In this document: in pieces, positions 25,016 to 34,705 of the stretch
Layout: every line of letters begins with the position of its first letter
Position numbering within the stretch: position 1 is the first letter of the stretch
NCBI RefSeq assembly: GCF_032302195.1
Contig: NZ_CP135275.1
Location: 248,001-312,000 of the forward strand
Direction of reading: 5' to 3'
Length of the DNA stretch: 64,000 nucleotides
Source: Paenibacillus sp. MMS20-IR301
GTDB taxonomy: Bacteria > Bacillota > Bacilli > Paenibacillales > Paenibacillaceae
The notes under the pieces: model-generated
Told to the model about the DNA's origin: nothing
The model's input: the letters and a program-made list of their open reading frames with translations, nothing else
The model's database searches: none
Program-made: the position numbers and the translations under genes

Positions 25016-26593
25016 ATGAAAACTAAATCTTGGTTGACCGGCATGGCAGCAGTGCTGCTGTCTGTATCTTTACTTGCAGCCGGCTGCAGTAACAACGGGA
25101 ATAATAAGGCTTCTTCATCCAACACTCCGGCCGAAACGCAGCCGGAAGCAGAAGCACCGCTTGAGATTACATGGGCGAACAACTGGAACGCACCGGAAGC
25201 CGACAATAATTATGTGCAGAAATTCATTGAGCAGAAATTCAATGTCAAAATTAAAAATGTGAAATTTGAAATCGCGACCTGGAAGGAGCAGCTTGGAGTC
25301 ATGCTGGCCTCCGGCAATATACCGGATGTCCTGGCTGTCGACGGAACCGTCGGGGATATGGTGCAATGGGCTGATCAGGGCGTAATCGCCAGCATTCCGG
25401 TAGAGGATATTAAGACCTATATGCCCAAATATGTGGCAGATGTAGAGAGTATTGATCCCAAGGCATGGGATGCCGGCAATTATAACGGTAAGAACTGGGG
25501 AGTCCCGAAGGTCTGGTCCAACGGCAGCACCGGCTTCATGCCTGCCTATAACGGACAATGGCTGAAGGCGATTGGCTATAGTGAGGCCCCTAAGGATCTG
25601 GCTGAACTGGAGGATGTATTGACCAAGTTCACGAACAGCGACCCGGACGGCAACGGCAAGAAGGATACCTACGGGATGTCCGGCCGGGGTAAGGATGCGC
25701 AAATGCAAATGTTCAATCCCATCTTTGCAGCCTACGGAGTTAACCCGTTCCAGTTCAAGTTAAACGCAGAGGGGAAAGTGGAATACGGCGCGATTACGGA
25801 AGAAGCCAGAGCAGGTCTGGCCCTGCTGAGCAAATGGTTCAAAGCGGGAATCATTGATCCGGAATTTGTAACCGATGATAACGGTTCAATTCAGAACAAG
25901 TTCATCAGCCTGCGGACCGGCATGTTCGATACCGGCATGTGGCATCACCTCTATAAAGACGGCTACTTCGGACAGGTATCGGCAGATAAAGGGATTGAAC
26001 TGGTGCCGGGTTCTCCGCTTACCGGACCGGACGGCAAACAATATGCTTTCTCGAACGGCGCCCTGCAGCCTCCGATCTTCTTCGGTGTCCAGCTGGAGAA
26101 GGATGATAAGAAGCGGCAGAAAATTCTGGAGATCCTGGAATATGTCGCAACGGATAAGGAAGGTTATCTGACCTCAACCTTCGGTAAAGAAGGCGTAACG
26201 TATAACCTCGAAGGTGATTTGGCTGTTGCTGTTGAAGATCCTGCGGAGACACTTGCGGCACTGGGCGTAGGCTTCTATAATCCGCTGGGCGGCAAGGTGG
26301 AGGCGATGACAAAATATCATTTCTCTGCGGACAAAATTGCCTTCCGCGACAAGTACACCAAAATTGACGGGCTTACCGTACTGACAGACTTGATGCAGTC
26401 AACGGTTATGACCACCAAAGCGCAGTATGAGACGATTCTGAGTACGCTTCAGACCCAATATTATATTAAAGCCATTACCGGTGAAGCGGATACGGACAAG
26501 GCCTTTGATGACTTCAAAGCCCAGTGGCTGAAATCAGGCGGACAAGCGGAGCTGGACGAAGCCCAGAAGATATATGAGGAGCGCAGCAAGTAA
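25016..26593 (+). CDS. Sugar-binding lipoprotein of CUT1 transporter (LplA type)
   Basis: 525 residues, GGGAGG upstream. Lipoprotein signal MKTKSWLTGMAAVLLSV and lipobox LAAGC, a Ser/Asn-rich linker, then a long family-1 solute-binding fold (ITWANNWNAPEADNNYVQKF; VMLASGNIPDVLAVDG; DTYGMSGRGKD). The size (over 500) matches LplA/YtcQ, which bind oligo- or polysaccharide fragments. With the GH28-like enzyme next to it, a pectic oligosaccharide is a reasonable ligand, by inference. A strong stem-loop follows the gene. Confidence 0.9.
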   Translation: MKTKSWLTGMAAVLLSVSLLAAGCSNNGNNKASSSNTPAETQPEAEAPLEITWANNWNAPEADNNYVQKFIEQKFNVKIKNVKFEIATWKEQLGVMLASGNIPDVLAVDGTVGDMVQWADQGVIASIPVEDIKTYMPKYVADVESIDPKAWDAGNYNGKNWGVPKVWSNGSTGFMPAYNGQWLKAIGYSEAPKDLAELEDVLTKFTNSDPDGNGKKDTYGMSGRGKDAQMQMFNPIFAAYGVNPFQFKLNAEGKVEYGAITEEARAGLALLSKWFKAGIIDPEFVTDDNGSIQNKFISLRTGMFDTGMWHHLYKDGYFGQVSADKGIELVPGSPLTGPDGKQYAFSNGALQPPIFFGVQLEKDDKKRQKILEILEYVATDKEGYLTSTFGKEGVTYNLEGDLAVAVEDPAETLAALGVGFYNPLGGKVEAMTKYHFSADKIAFRDKYTKIDGLTVLTDLMQSTVMTTKAQYETILSTLQTQYYIKAITGEADTDKAFDDFKAQWLKSGGQAELDEAQKIYEERSK

Positions 26594-26610
26594 TACTATA
26601 GCTATTAATT

Positions 26611-26662
26611 CGGGAACCGGCTGTGCAGACATGGCAACATGGCTGCACATGGCCGGTTTCAT
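26611..26662 (+). promoter_or_regulatory. Intercistronic stem-loop after binding-protein gene
   Basis: Nested stem: AACCGGC...GCCGGTT outside and TGTGCAG...CTGCACA inside, with no long T-run. It lies between the binding protein and the hydrolase; likely a 3' mRNA stabiliser or leaky terminator giving more binding protein than enzyme. Confidence 0.6.
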
Positions 26663-26686
26663 TATTACAGGGCAGGAGTGGAAATT

Positions 26687-28132
26687 ATGAACAAAAAGAA
26701 CCTGATACAGGTCTATTCCGCACCTGAGGGTGCTGTACGCAACTCCGATTTCTCTGTCCGTGTCCGGACGCCCGAAGGCGGGTGGGAGCCGCTGTTCAGC
26801 TACAATGTGAAGGTGGACATGCATAATGTGCGCGATGCATCGATGGTCCAGTTCAATTGCGCCGGAACCGTTATAATCGAAATCGAACATCACTCCGCAG
26901 CGGTTCATGAAGCCGTAATCCGTCCGCTGTCCGCCGGTTTAACCGGTGAGCTCAGCGGACGCTGCATCTATTTCACTATAGACGGGCCTAAGCTGCTGTC
27001 GGTTGAAATTAACGGCGACCGGTTTCATAACCTGCATATTTTTGCGAATCCGCTTGAAGAGCCGCTGCCGGCTGCCTGCGGCAGTGAGATTGTGGTACTG
27101 GAGCCGGGACTGCATAACACGGAGGAACTGCAGCAGCAACTGGAGCAACCTGCGGATCCGGACGCGATGCGGACAGTTGTCTTTAGCCCCGGAATTCACC
27201 GGCTCAGCCATCCGCAGCTTCATCTTCCATCGTGTACCACCATATACTTGCCTGGCGGCGCTGTGTTATATGGGGGCTTTGTGTGTAATGCAGTTCACGA
27301 TGTGGCTGTCAAAGGTAATGGCATTCTCTATATGACAGAGTTCGAGAAAAATACTTTCTACCGCGGATTTGAAATAAAATACTCCCGTAATATTCAGCTT
27401 GATGGGATTACGGTCATTGACCCGCCGCACTACACCGTTCTGCTCGGCCAGTCTGAGCATATTCTGATCCGCAATCTGAAATCATTCAGTACACGCGGCT
27501 GGTGCGACGGAATAGATATGATGGCCTGCAAAGGGGTCACCATCGAAGGAGGGTTCCTCCGCACCTCAGATGACTGCATAGCGGTATATGCTTCGCGCGG
27601 GGAGTTCCGCGGCGATACGCGGGAAGTATCGGCCAGCGGCATTATCCTGTGGGCGGATGTGGCCCATCCGGTCAATATCGGGACGCATGGCGATTATGAC
27701 GGAGAGGGGGATGTAATCGAGAATATCTCATTCACCGATATCGATATTCTGGAGCATCATGAGCCGCAGCCGGATTACTGGGGCTGTCTGGCGATTAATG
27801 CCGGAGATAATAATACAGTGCGTAATGTAGTGTATGAGGATATCCGGATTGAAGCCTTCGAACTTGGAGAATTGTTCAATCTGCGGGTGCTGCAGAATGA
27901 GAAATATAATCCGGTGCCCGGCCGGCGGATCGAACAGGTCACTTTCAGGAACATTCATTATAACGGTACCTGCCTGAACCCTTCCCATATTGAGGGCTAT
28001 GATCATACAAGGGTTGTTGAGCATATTGTATTTGAGAATGTCACCGTGAACGGCAGTGCGTTCCAGCTTGCAGAACCGAATATTATAATCGGGAAACATG
28101 CCCGTAATATAATGAATAAGCCGCTCCGTTAA
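26687..28132 (+). CDS. GH28-like (polygalacturonase-type) right-handed beta-helix hydrolase
   Basis: 481 residues from ATG 26687 (CAGGAG upstream; the longer frame from 26639 starts inside the stem-loop). No signal peptide, so it acts in the cytoplasm on imported oligosaccharides. An N-terminal beta domain (~1-160) is followed by a parallel beta-helix with GH28-type catalytic motifs: CDGIDMMACKGVTIEGG and RTSDDCIAV (the DD pair), then VNIGTHGD, resembling the GHG region. GH28 hydrolyses galacturonans; related beta-helix families cleave other polymers, so the substrate is tentative. Last gene of the operon, ended by a bidirectional terminator. Confidence 0.82.
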   Translation: MNKKNLIQVYSAPEGAVRNSDFSVRVRTPEGGWEPLFSYNVKVDMHNVRDASMVQFNCAGTVIIEIEHHSAAVHEAVIRPLSAGLTGELSGRCIYFTIDGPKLLSVEINGDRFHNLHIFANPLEEPLPAACGSEIVVLEPGLHNTEELQQQLEQPADPDAMRTVVFSPGIHRLSHPQLHLPSCTTIYLPGGAVLYGGFVCNAVHDVAVKGNGILYMTEFEKNTFYRGFEIKYSRNIQLDGITVIDPPHYTVLLGQSEHILIRNLKSFSTRGWCDGIDMMACKGVTIEGGFLRTSDDCIAVYASRGEFRGDTREVSASGIILWADVAHPVNIGTHGDYDGEGDVIENISFTDIDILEHHEPQPDYWGCLAINAGDNNTVRNVVYEDIRIEAFELGELFNLRVLQNEKYNPVPGRRIEQVTFRNIHYNGTCLNPSHIEGYDHTRVVEHIVFENVTVNGSAFQLAEPNIIIGKHARNIMNKPLR

Positions 28133-28174
28133 GTGAGGGGAAGCACCGGAACGTTACCTGCCAGCATTTCTACT

Positions 28175-28215
28175 TTAAATAACCCGTCAGGCAAATTGCC
28201 CGGCGGGTTATTTAA
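28175..28215. terminator. Bidirectional terminator between convergent genes
   Basis: TTAAATAACCCGTC (28175-28188) pairs with GGCGGGTTATTTAA (28202-28215). The A/T-rich flanks serve both the GH28-like gene and the leftward GGDEF gene. Confidence 0.85.
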
Positions 28216-28225
28216 TGCAGCCTTA

Positions 28226-29869
28226 TTACTGATCCGGCAGTGAATGGGAAATCAGTGTCTCATAATGATTCACTTTGTTGCGGCCGCCCGCTTTGGAAGC
28301 GTAAAGCGCCTGATCCGCCTCAGCAATCAGCTGCTCCGGAAGGATACCGGCAGAGGGCAGACCATTCGCAACTCCGATGCTGATGGTAATGACACTGCTA
28401 ATGTCAGAGCCTTCATGGGGGATTCCTGCCTGCTCAACAGCCGACCGGAGCTTTTCAGCCAGTCCCAGTGCCCCCGTGATATTAGTATCCGGCAGGATGA
28501 TTGCGAATTCTTCACCCCCGTAACGGGCGATCATATCCGAGGTGCGGCCCAAAATTTGTTTGCCGAGAAGTGAGACTCTGCGCAAGCATTCATCACCGGC
28601 CTGATGTCCATAAGTATCGTTATAGGCCTTGAAATTATCAATATCAAACATGATCAGTGACAGCCCGTTCGGATTGCCGCTGCGTTTCGCCCTTCCCCAT
28701 TCCTTTGCCAGTGTTTCATCGAAATAACGGCGGTTGGCAATATTTGTGAGCCCGTCCATCAGGGACAGCTGCTGCAGGGTATTTTCCATCTTTTTTCTTT
28801 CTGTAATATCAGTAGCCGTACCTATGAATCCGGTAATTTCTCCGTCCAGCCAAAGCGGTGTAACGATAAGCAAGACCGTCAAGCGGGAGCCGTCTTTGCG
28901 GATGTAAGACCATTCCCGTCCTTCCGGAGGCTCCTCCATTGCACAGTGCCTGAATACATCAAGTCCTTGGAAGGGTTTATTATGGAGGACAGACAGCTCG
29001 CCGGCATAACCGGCAATCTCCTCCGGATCATGAAAAATCATGGGGGTTTCCCGTCCGATCAAGTCTTCCGTCTGATAACCGAGCACTGTCTCCGCGGCTT
29101 TGTTAATATGAGTGATAGTTCCTCCAGAATCAAAGGCGGTAATTACCGTGCCTACCGAGGACTGGAAAATAGCTTCTTGCAGCATGTGGAGGGAACGGTA
29201 TCTCCGCTCACTGATCTCCAGCTCATGCGCAAGCTGATTCGAATAAGTGAAGAAAGCGATTAGCCTGGCGGAGAATAGCCCGCCGGAACCAATAAACGCA
29301 AGGTAAGAAACAAGGTCCAGATAAGGAATTGTTCTCAGATTAGGTCCCATCAGCAGTGACATGAAGGTAATAAGCGTTAAGCTCAGGAGCAGTGAAAGCA
29401 GCCAGCGGCGCCAATACTGGTCTACATACTGCATAATCAAACCGCTGCCGATTCCTGCTGATATTATACTGATACATGCTACGACAGCTGTGGGAGTAAG
29501 CTGACCAAATATGGTTATTCTGCCAATGACAACAAACAGCGCAGTCAGCAAAGAAGCCGGCAAGCCGCCAAAATAGGCGGAGCAAATCACAATAATATGC
29601 CTGAAGTCGATCATGGTACTGGGATTAATCTTGAAGCTAAACATCAATAGGAAAAGGGCACACAGGCCATGCAGTATTCCAATCAGCAGCTTAAATTGCA
29701 GGGGGCGGGTCGGCTTTCTTAAATAACGGCGGAACAGCAGATTGAAGAGAAAGAGAAACGCAGTCAAAAGCGCGAAGTTTGCAATCATAAACCTAAACAT
29801 TAGGATTCGACACCACTTCCACAGATAATGAAATAATATGCCTATTGTACTATGATTACCAACCAGCAT
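28226..29869 (-). CDS. Membrane diguanylate cyclase (5TM-LYT + PAS + GGDEF)
   Basis: 547 residues from the first ATG; no good ribosome site there, and an in-frame ATG at 29800 (MFRFMIANFALL) is equally possible. The N-terminal ~200 residues form 5-6 membrane helices of the LytS/YhcK receptor type (INPSTMIDFRHIIVICSAYF; GGLPASLLTALFVVIGR). A PAS domain (~220-350) with a PAC tail (ITGFIGTATDITERKK) follows, then a GGDEF domain with active-site ARYGGEEFAIILP. The GGEEF form suggests an active cyclic-di-GMP synthase; an RxxD inhibitory site was not sought in detail. Single-gene unit; the target process (motility, biofilm) is not shown by neighbours. Confidence 0.9.
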   Translation of the reverse strand: MLVGNHSTIGILFHYLWKWCRILMFRFMIANFALLTAFLFLFNLLFRRYLRKPTRPLQFKLLIGILHGLCALFLLMFSFKINPSTMIDFRHIIVICSAYFGGLPASLLTALFVVIGRITIFGQLTPTAVVACISIISAGIGSGLIMQYVDQYWRRWLLSLLLSLTLITFMSLLMGPNLRTIPYLDLVSYLAFIGSGGLFSARLIAFFTYSNQLAHELEISERRYRSLHMLQEAIFQSSVGTVITAFDSGGTITHINKAAETVLGYQTEDLIGRETPMIFHDPEEIAGYAGELSVLHNKPFQGLDVFRHCAMEEPPEGREWSYIRKDGSRLTVLLIVTPLWLDGEITGFIGTATDITERKKMENTLQQLSLMDGLTNIANRRYFDETLAKEWGRAKRSGNPNGLSLIMFDIDNFKAYNDTYGHQAGDECLRRVSLLGKQILGRTSDMIARYGGEEFAIILPDTNITGALGLAEKLRSAVEQAGIPHEGSDISSVITISIGVANGLPSAGILPEQLIAEADQALYASKAGGRNKVNHYETLISHSLPDQ

Positions 29870-29948
29870 AAAGCGGCTTTTAAATTCATGTCACGAAACG
29901 ATGCTCTTAGCTTGTTATATAGGTATCAATCCATAGGAGGTGAGAAGC

Positions 29949-30542
29949 TTGCACTCAACCGTCCCCGGGGAAGCGGACGAAAGGAAGCTGATAATTGAGC
30001 AGGCTGTAGAAGCAGTGAAGGCAGGCAACAAGCAGCCCTACGAGATTATAATTAAGCAGTTTGAACGGCAGATCTATACTTACTGTTTCTATATTCTCAA
30101 GAATCATACAGAAACAGAAGATGCCGTACAGGAGATCTTTATCCGTGCCTATGCTAATCTTCACCGCTACAGCAGCAGCACTTCCTTTTCGGCCTGGCTT
30201 TACAAGCTGGCCTATCATCATTTGATAAATATGAAGAAAAAAGAAGGCCGCTGGCTCAGGCTGATTGAGCATTACAAGGATCAGCAGAGGCAGCAGCAGG
30301 TTCCGATAACCGATACGGTTACACACGAGCTAATGACCTATCTGACCACAGAAGAACGGCATATCCTGCTTCTAAAAGCTGTAGAGCAGTACACCTTTGA
30401 GGAAATCGGCGGGATTATGGGGATCGGGGCAGCAACAGTCCGCAAAAAATATGAACGGCTGCGCAAAAAGCTGATAGAGCGCGTACGCCAAAAAGGAGCG
30501 AAGGTTAATGGGACAATATCCGGGGCAAACAAAACATATTGA
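29949..30542 (+). CDS. ECF-type RNA polymerase sigma factor
   Basis: 197 residues from TTG 29949, 8 nt after AGGAGG; the upstream GTG at 29940 overlaps that site. Region 2: YEIIIKQFERQIYTYCFYIL, DAVQEIFIRAYANLHRY and FSAWLYKLAYHHLINMKKK. Region 4: LTTEERHILLLKAVEQYTFEEIGGIMGIGAATVRKK (in two parts) with its HTH. It directs RNA polymerase to an envelope- or stress-type regulon. The next gene overlaps by 35 nt and encodes a membrane DUF4179 protein, the expected anti-sigma partner. The sequence GAAACGATGC before it could be part of an ECF autoregulatory promoter, unconfirmed. Confidence 0.92.
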   Translation: MHSTVPGEADERKLIIEQAVEAVKAGNKQPYEIIIKQFERQIYTYCFYILKNHTETEDAVQEIFIRAYANLHRYSSSTSFSAWLYKLAYHHLINMKKKEGRWLRLIEHYKDQQRQQQVPITDTVTHELMTYLTTEERHILLLKAVEQYTFEEIGGIMGIGAATVRKKYERLRKKLIERVRQKGAKVNGTISGANKTY

Positions 30543-31662
30543 AATGGATATTATCGAACAACGGATCCGTGAGTCTATTGTGCCTAAGCGGGAATTGAGC
30601 ACTCACATTATGAATAAGATCGGGGAGAACGGGGAGAACGGGATGAACAGCAGAACCATGAGAACTTCAAAAGCCAAACCGAGTATTTTCAAAAAGACAG
30701 CTATTGCAGCCGCCGTTGCCGCGGTGCTTGGTGCAGGTACGATCGTTGCTGGTTTCGTATCACCGGCTATGGCGGACACGCTGAAGAAAATCCCGGGCAT
30801 CGGCCTTATTTATCAAGGTACAAGCCCAGAGTCGGTTGATCAGGCAATTGCCCAGGGAATATTATCGGAGCCTGCGCAAAGCGTGACCCACGGCGGAAAT
30901 ACATTGAAGCTGACCAATCTGCTCTATGACGGGACACGGCTGTCCTTCCTGCTGGAGTATGAAGGTGCACTGGATCTTTCCGAAAGCAGTTTAGGGTCTT
31001 TAATTGAACCTCCGGTATTCTTGGCAGACGGACAGGCAATTAAATTCACCAAAGGGATGATGGGCGATGTACCTTATCATGCGAATACTTACCAAGCCGA
31101 GCTGACACATGGCCTCGATTTGCCTGATGAGTTCGCTCTGACCATTCAGGCTAAAATGAAGCAGGCGGATGAAGTCTTTGAATTCAACGTACCTGTGAAG
31201 CTGGTTGATAACGCAATCGTAGTTAAGCCGGATATTACCAAGTCGGATGGAGCATTTAGTTATACAGTCGATGAGCTGCTGGTCACTCCGGTGTCCACCC
31301 GTTTAATATTGCACAGTCAGGGCGAGGTTCCGCACTCTACAGAGCAAACGGGTGAATATAGCGCCAGCAAAGTGTATTACGAGCTTGTAGATGATGAGGG
31401 GAATTCCCTTGACCCGAATATCTTCGGCTATTATAACAGCAAACCGCAAGCAGCGGATCAGGTCAACGAGCTGTATGCCGCGTTTGCCGCTACAACAAAG
31501 TCGGTAACCATTAAGCCGTTTACGCTAACCGTTAAGAACGATGATTTCAGCATTGTCGGGCAAAAGAAGGACAGCAACGGCAACCTTCTGCCGGGTATCC
31601 ATAACCAGGGAGAACGGACTTACCTGCAGGATCTTGAAGTCACAGTGCCGCTTCAGCCTTAA
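30508..31662 (+). CDS. DUF4179 membrane protein, probable anti-sigma factor
   Basis: 384 residues; AAGGAG upstream of the ATG inside the sigma gene. A cytoplasmic N-terminus (~65 residues, basic) with RELSTHIMNKI is followed by one membrane segment (AIAAAVAAVLGAGTIVAGFV) and a large outer domain with the DUF4179 start (MADTLKKIPGIGLIYQ) and beta-rich remainder. Pairs of ECF sigma and DUF4179 proteins are common in Bacilli, where the membrane protein holds the sigma factor. The N-terminal ~60 residues would bind sigma, by inference. No zinc-type anti-sigma His-x3-Cys-x2-Cys motif is present. Confidence 0.85.
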   Translation: MGQYPGQTKHIEMDIIEQRIRESIVPKRELSTHIMNKIGENGENGMNSRTMRTSKAKPSIFKKTAIAAAVAAVLGAGTIVAGFVSPAMADTLKKIPGIGLIYQGTSPESVDQAIAQGILSEPAQSVTHGGNTLKLTNLLYDGTRLSFLLEYEGALDLSESSLGSLIEPPVFLADGQAIKFTKGMMGDVPYHANTYQAELTHGLDLPDEFALTIQAKMKQADEVFEFNVPVKLVDNAIVVKPDITKSDGAFSYTVDELLVTPVSTRLILHSQGEVPHSTEQTGEYSASKVYYELVDDEGNSLDPNIFGYYNSKPQAADQVNELYAAFAATTKSVTIKPFTLTVKNDDFSIVGQKKDSNGNLLPGIHNQGERTYLQDLEVTVPLQP

Positions 31663-31703
31663 TTCGTAATCAATTGTTGTAAAATATCCCGGCAGGTTCA
31701 AGC

Positions 31704-31765
31704 GAAGAAACCGTCTCTTTGATAGAGCAGTGGAGTTTCCACTGCACAAAGAGGCGGTTTCTTTA
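31704..31765 (+). terminator. Terminator of the sigma/anti-sigma operon
   Basis: GAAGAAACCGTCTCTTTG pairs with CAAAGAGGCGGTTTCTTT around an inner GCAGTGGA/TCCACTGC stem. It also sits opposite the leftward MFS gene end. Confidence 0.85.
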
Positions 31766-31790
31766 TATCTATATTCAGTCTGCCCTGCAA

Positions 31791-33281
31791 TCAGTGCTGT
31801 GCCTCTTTCATCTTAAGCTGTTTCAGGCCCGGCTCGGAGTCCTTCTGCGGGGCGCGGCCGTGCTGCTTGATGAATACCGAGAGCAGTAATGCAATTATGC
31901 TGATTCCCACGATGACAAGATAAGCATCATTGATGCCTTGGATAGAGGCTTCCATCAGCATGTGTTCCCGGGTTCCGCCTGCAGCCTGCAAATCCTGCAG
32001 ATGAGACTTGGTGCTGCTGGCCATGACGGTAACGAGCAGAGAAGTACCCACAGCGCCGGCGACTTGTTTAACCGTATTGGAAATGGCGGTGCCGTGTGCA
32101 TTAAGCTTGGCGGGCAGCTGATTCAGCCCTGCGGTTTGGATCGGCATAAGGATCATGGCTAATCCGATACGCCGGCCGGTTGACATGAGCGCCATGTACA
32201 GGTAACCCGTCGAATCCGTTAAGCGAGTGAAGCTGAGGGTCGTAGCAATCAGAATCAGTAAGCCGATGACCGCAAGCCACCGGGCTCCGAAGCGGTCGAA
32301 CAGCTTGCCCGTGACCGGCATCAGAATACCCATGATCAGCGAGCCGGGAAGGAGCAGGAAGCCGGATTCCATCGCTGTGTATCCGCGGGCATTCTGCAGA
32401 TAGAGCGGGAGCAGAATCATATCAGCATACATCACGATCGTTACCGCCATATTGATAATTGTGGTTAAGGAGAACATCTTATACCGGAAAGCCCGCAGCT
32501 CCAGCAGCGGATTCGGGGAGACCAGCTGCCGCCAGGTGAATAATCCGAGTGACAGAACCCCTGCACCAAGCGAGAAGAGGACCTCCGTGCTTAACCAGCC
32601 TGCGCTTCCCGCCCGGCTGAAGCCATACAGCAGGGTTCCGAAGCCGATGGTTGAAATCACGACACTGGACAGGTCGAGCCTGGTATTGGAGCGTGCGGAT
32701 ACATTCCTTAAACAGATGAAGCCGCCGATGATAATTACGGATGTCAAAGGGATCATCCCGTAGAACATGCTTTCCCAGCTGTAATGCTCCAGAATGTATC
32801 CGGCCAGCGTAGGTCCGACTGCCGGAGCGAAAATGACGGCCAAGCCGACCATGCCCATTGCGGCTCCTCTTTTCTCGGGAGGATAGAGGGTTAGAATAAC
32901 ATTCATCAGCAGCGGCATGATAATTCCTGATCCTGCTGCCTGAACCAGACGCCCGGTTAACAGAACCGGGAAGTTTGCTGCGAGCGCCGATATCACCGTT
33001 CCGGCCAGAAAAATGATCATCGAAGTCTGGAAAAGCCCGCGCGTTGTAAACCGCTGCATCAGATAGGCCGTAACCGGAATCAGTACACCGCTAACCAGCA
33101 TATAGCCTGTAGTCAGCCACTGGGCCGTTGAAGCGGATATGCTGAAATCGCTCATTAACTCCGGCAGGACAACACTCATGATGGTCTGATTCAGCGTGGC
33201 CAGAAAGGCGCCCAGAATCATGATGATTACAATCGGGCCCTTACGGATAGAACTTATATTCACTGCGGTTTCTTTACTCAT
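31791..33281 (-). CDS. MFS multidrug exporter, DHA2 family (EmrB/LmrB type, 14 TM)
   Basis: 496 residues from ATG 33281 behind AAAGGAAG. Motif tracts: LGAFLATLNQTIMSVVLPEL (TM1 of DHA2), WLTTGYMLVSGVLIPV, and LTGRLVQAAGSGIIMPL. About 14 membrane helices, usual length for the class. It exports drugs or metabolites by proton antiport. The gene overlaps the end of the preceding membrane-protein gene by 8 nt. A longer 537-residue frame starts inside that gene and is not used. Confidence 0.92.
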   Translation of the reverse strand: MSKETAVNISSIRKGPIVIIMILGAFLATLNQTIMSVVLPELMSDFSISASTAQWLTTGYMLVSGVLIPVTAYLMQRFTTRGLFQTSMIIFLAGTVISALAANFPVLLTGRLVQAAGSGIIMPLLMNVILTLYPPEKRGAAMGMVGLAVIFAPAVGPTLAGYILEHYSWESMFYGMIPLTSVIIIGGFICLRNVSARSNTRLDLSSVVISTIGFGTLLYGFSRAGSAGWLSTEVLFSLGAGVLSLGLFTWRQLVSPNPLLELRAFRYKMFSLTTIINMAVTIVMYADMILLPLYLQNARGYTAMESGFLLLPGSLIMGILMPVTGKLFDRFGARWLAVIGLLILIATTLSFTRLTDSTGYLYMALMSTGRRIGLAMILMPIQTAGLNQLPAKLNAHGTAISNTVKQVAGAVGTSLLVTVMASSTKSHLQDLQAAGGTREHMLMEASIQGINDAYLVIVGISIIALLLSVFIKQHGRAPQKDSEPGLKQLKMKEAQH

Positions 33282-33960
33282 TTGAATACTTCCTTTCAAA
33301 GGGTGCTTTAGCAGGCTTTTTCTTTTTGAGCAGCATGTATATGCCTGTGGAGAAAAACACAATACTGCAGCCCATCCCGAACAAGGCGCTGGACTGGAGC
33401 GCATGATCGGAATGCTCCATCATGAGCAGTGTGTACTGCGTTACCACAATGGCAACCATGGCATCGGTAAAACTGATGATTCTCAGCGTTGAAATGATCG
33501 GTCCTTTCAGATGCCGGTTCGACAAGATGCCGTATATGGCAAGTCCAAGCTTAGTGAACGCAACGGTTGCTACCAGATAAACAAGATAACCTCTGTAAAA
33601 GAGGGCATCTCCGGCAAGATACATTCGTAGACAGACCAGCAGATAGGTGATTCCGAGGAGGCACAGGAAAGCGCCGCTCCGCTGGTACACCATGAACTCC
33701 ATGTCATATCTTTGCCCAGGCTCTTCAATGCGTTTGGCCGCTGCATATTTATGGAGTGCCTGTCTCCTTGCGGCGCAAAGGATCAAGTAATAGAGCGCAT
33801 TGATAATGAACCAGCCGGACAGAAGGTACAGTCCCAGAATCAGCTTAGCCGCACCGATCATAGCATTAATTACCATTGCCACACTGTTTGTTATCGCAGC
33901 CCGCTCCTGGTAATCGGTCATGTAGCGGTTCAATAATTCTTTAAGCACTGTCCCCTCCAT
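33274..33960 (-). CDS. Membrane protein of unknown function coupled to MFS exporter
   Basis: 228 residues, six predicted membrane segments (VAMVINAMIGAAKLILGLYL; INALYYLILCA; then four more). The first helix pair faintly recalls the start of cation diffusion facilitators, but the metal-site Asp/His residues are missing, so I do not assign it. The C-terminus is basic (LLKKKKPAKAPFERK). The start is uncertain: ATG 33960 has GGAGGGG only inside its own first codons, and GTG 33948 follows that site by 3 nt. The stop overlaps the exporter ATG, indicating translational coupling and a shared role. Confidence 0.75.
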   Translation of the reverse strand: MEGTVLKELLNRYMTDYQERAAITNSVAMVINAMIGAAKLILGLYLLSGWFIINALYYLILCAARRQALHKYAAAKRIEEPGQRYDMEFMVYQRSGAFLCLLGITYLLVCLRMYLAGDALFYRGYLVYLVATVAFTKLGLAIYGILSNRHLKGPIISTLRIISFTDAMVAIVVTQYTLLMMEHSDHALQSSALFGMGCSIVFFSTGIYMLLKKKKPAKAPFERKYSNE

Positions 33961-34054
33961 TAATCTTCAGGCGGAACCTAGGTCCGCCTGAAGTATTCTC
34001 TTATAATCAGATAGCCCAGAAACAGGACAACAAGCTTGCTTATCATATTCAGCC

Positions 34055-34588
34055 TTAGTTAACCAGCAGGGAATTGGCTCTTTGGCCGAGCTCGTAGAGT
34101 TCGTCATATTTCTGGTCAATCAGGGGTGCAACCCTGCTTGTCTTCTTCTTGCTGATATTCGTATAGAGCAGATACGGGATAATCCAGCCTGCGAAGCCCG
34201 GGATGGCCAGAATGATGGAAAGCACCAGGCTGCCATCCAGATTGGCAAACACCGAACCTGCCATAAAAGCCGTTCCGGCCACACCGGTGGCATACGCGGC
34301 AGCGGACGCAAGGATGACTTTGGAGTTCTCAAGAGCTTCGATCTCGGTAACGGCAGCGTCAAACTGGCGCTGCAGCCGGGTCAGTTCAACCTTGTTGCGG
34401 ATTTTGCGGTCCCGTTTGAATTTCATGGTTACGGAGCCGGGATGCTGGGCCGGTGCTGAAGTGCTGTCCAGTGTCCAGCCGAAATGGCTGTACCCGTCGG
34501 CATACACAGATTCTACTCTGCGTTTAACCGTAATATCTTTGTATTCATAACCGACGTAATTCGTTTCGTTTCTGGTAAGCTGATTCAT
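34055..34588 (-). CDS. Two-TM membrane protein, paralogue of the 38126-38677 product
   Basis: 177 residues, AAAGGAG upstream. N-terminal soluble part (NYVGYEYKDITV ... DGYSHFGWTLD ... MKFKRDRKIRNKVELTRLQRQF), then two membrane segments (ASAAAYATGVAGTAFMAGSVFA and SLVLSIILAIPGFAGWIIPY) and a short tail with QKYDELYELG. It shares these blocks in the same order with the protein at 38126-38677. Function unknown to me. The pair brackets a chemoreceptor-like protein and a two-component system; expression could be controlled by that system. Confidence 0.8.
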   Translation of the reverse strand: MNQLTRNETNYVGYEYKDITVKRRVESVYADGYSHFGWTLDSTSAPAQHPGSVTMKFKRDRKIRNKVELTRLQRQFDAAVTEIEALENSKVILASAAAYATGVAGTAFMAGSVFANLDGSLVLSIILAIPGFAGWIIPYLLYTNISKKKTSRVAPLIDQKYDELYELGQRANSLLVN

Positions 34589-34705
34589 TTTTCATTTCTC
34601 CTTTATCTTCTATAGTGTATTTGGCAGGCTGTTTTCCGCTTCACCTGATAGAATCATTGTAGGATTAACATATTTATGAATTGCTTACGTTTTGTTTGTG
34701 TTACA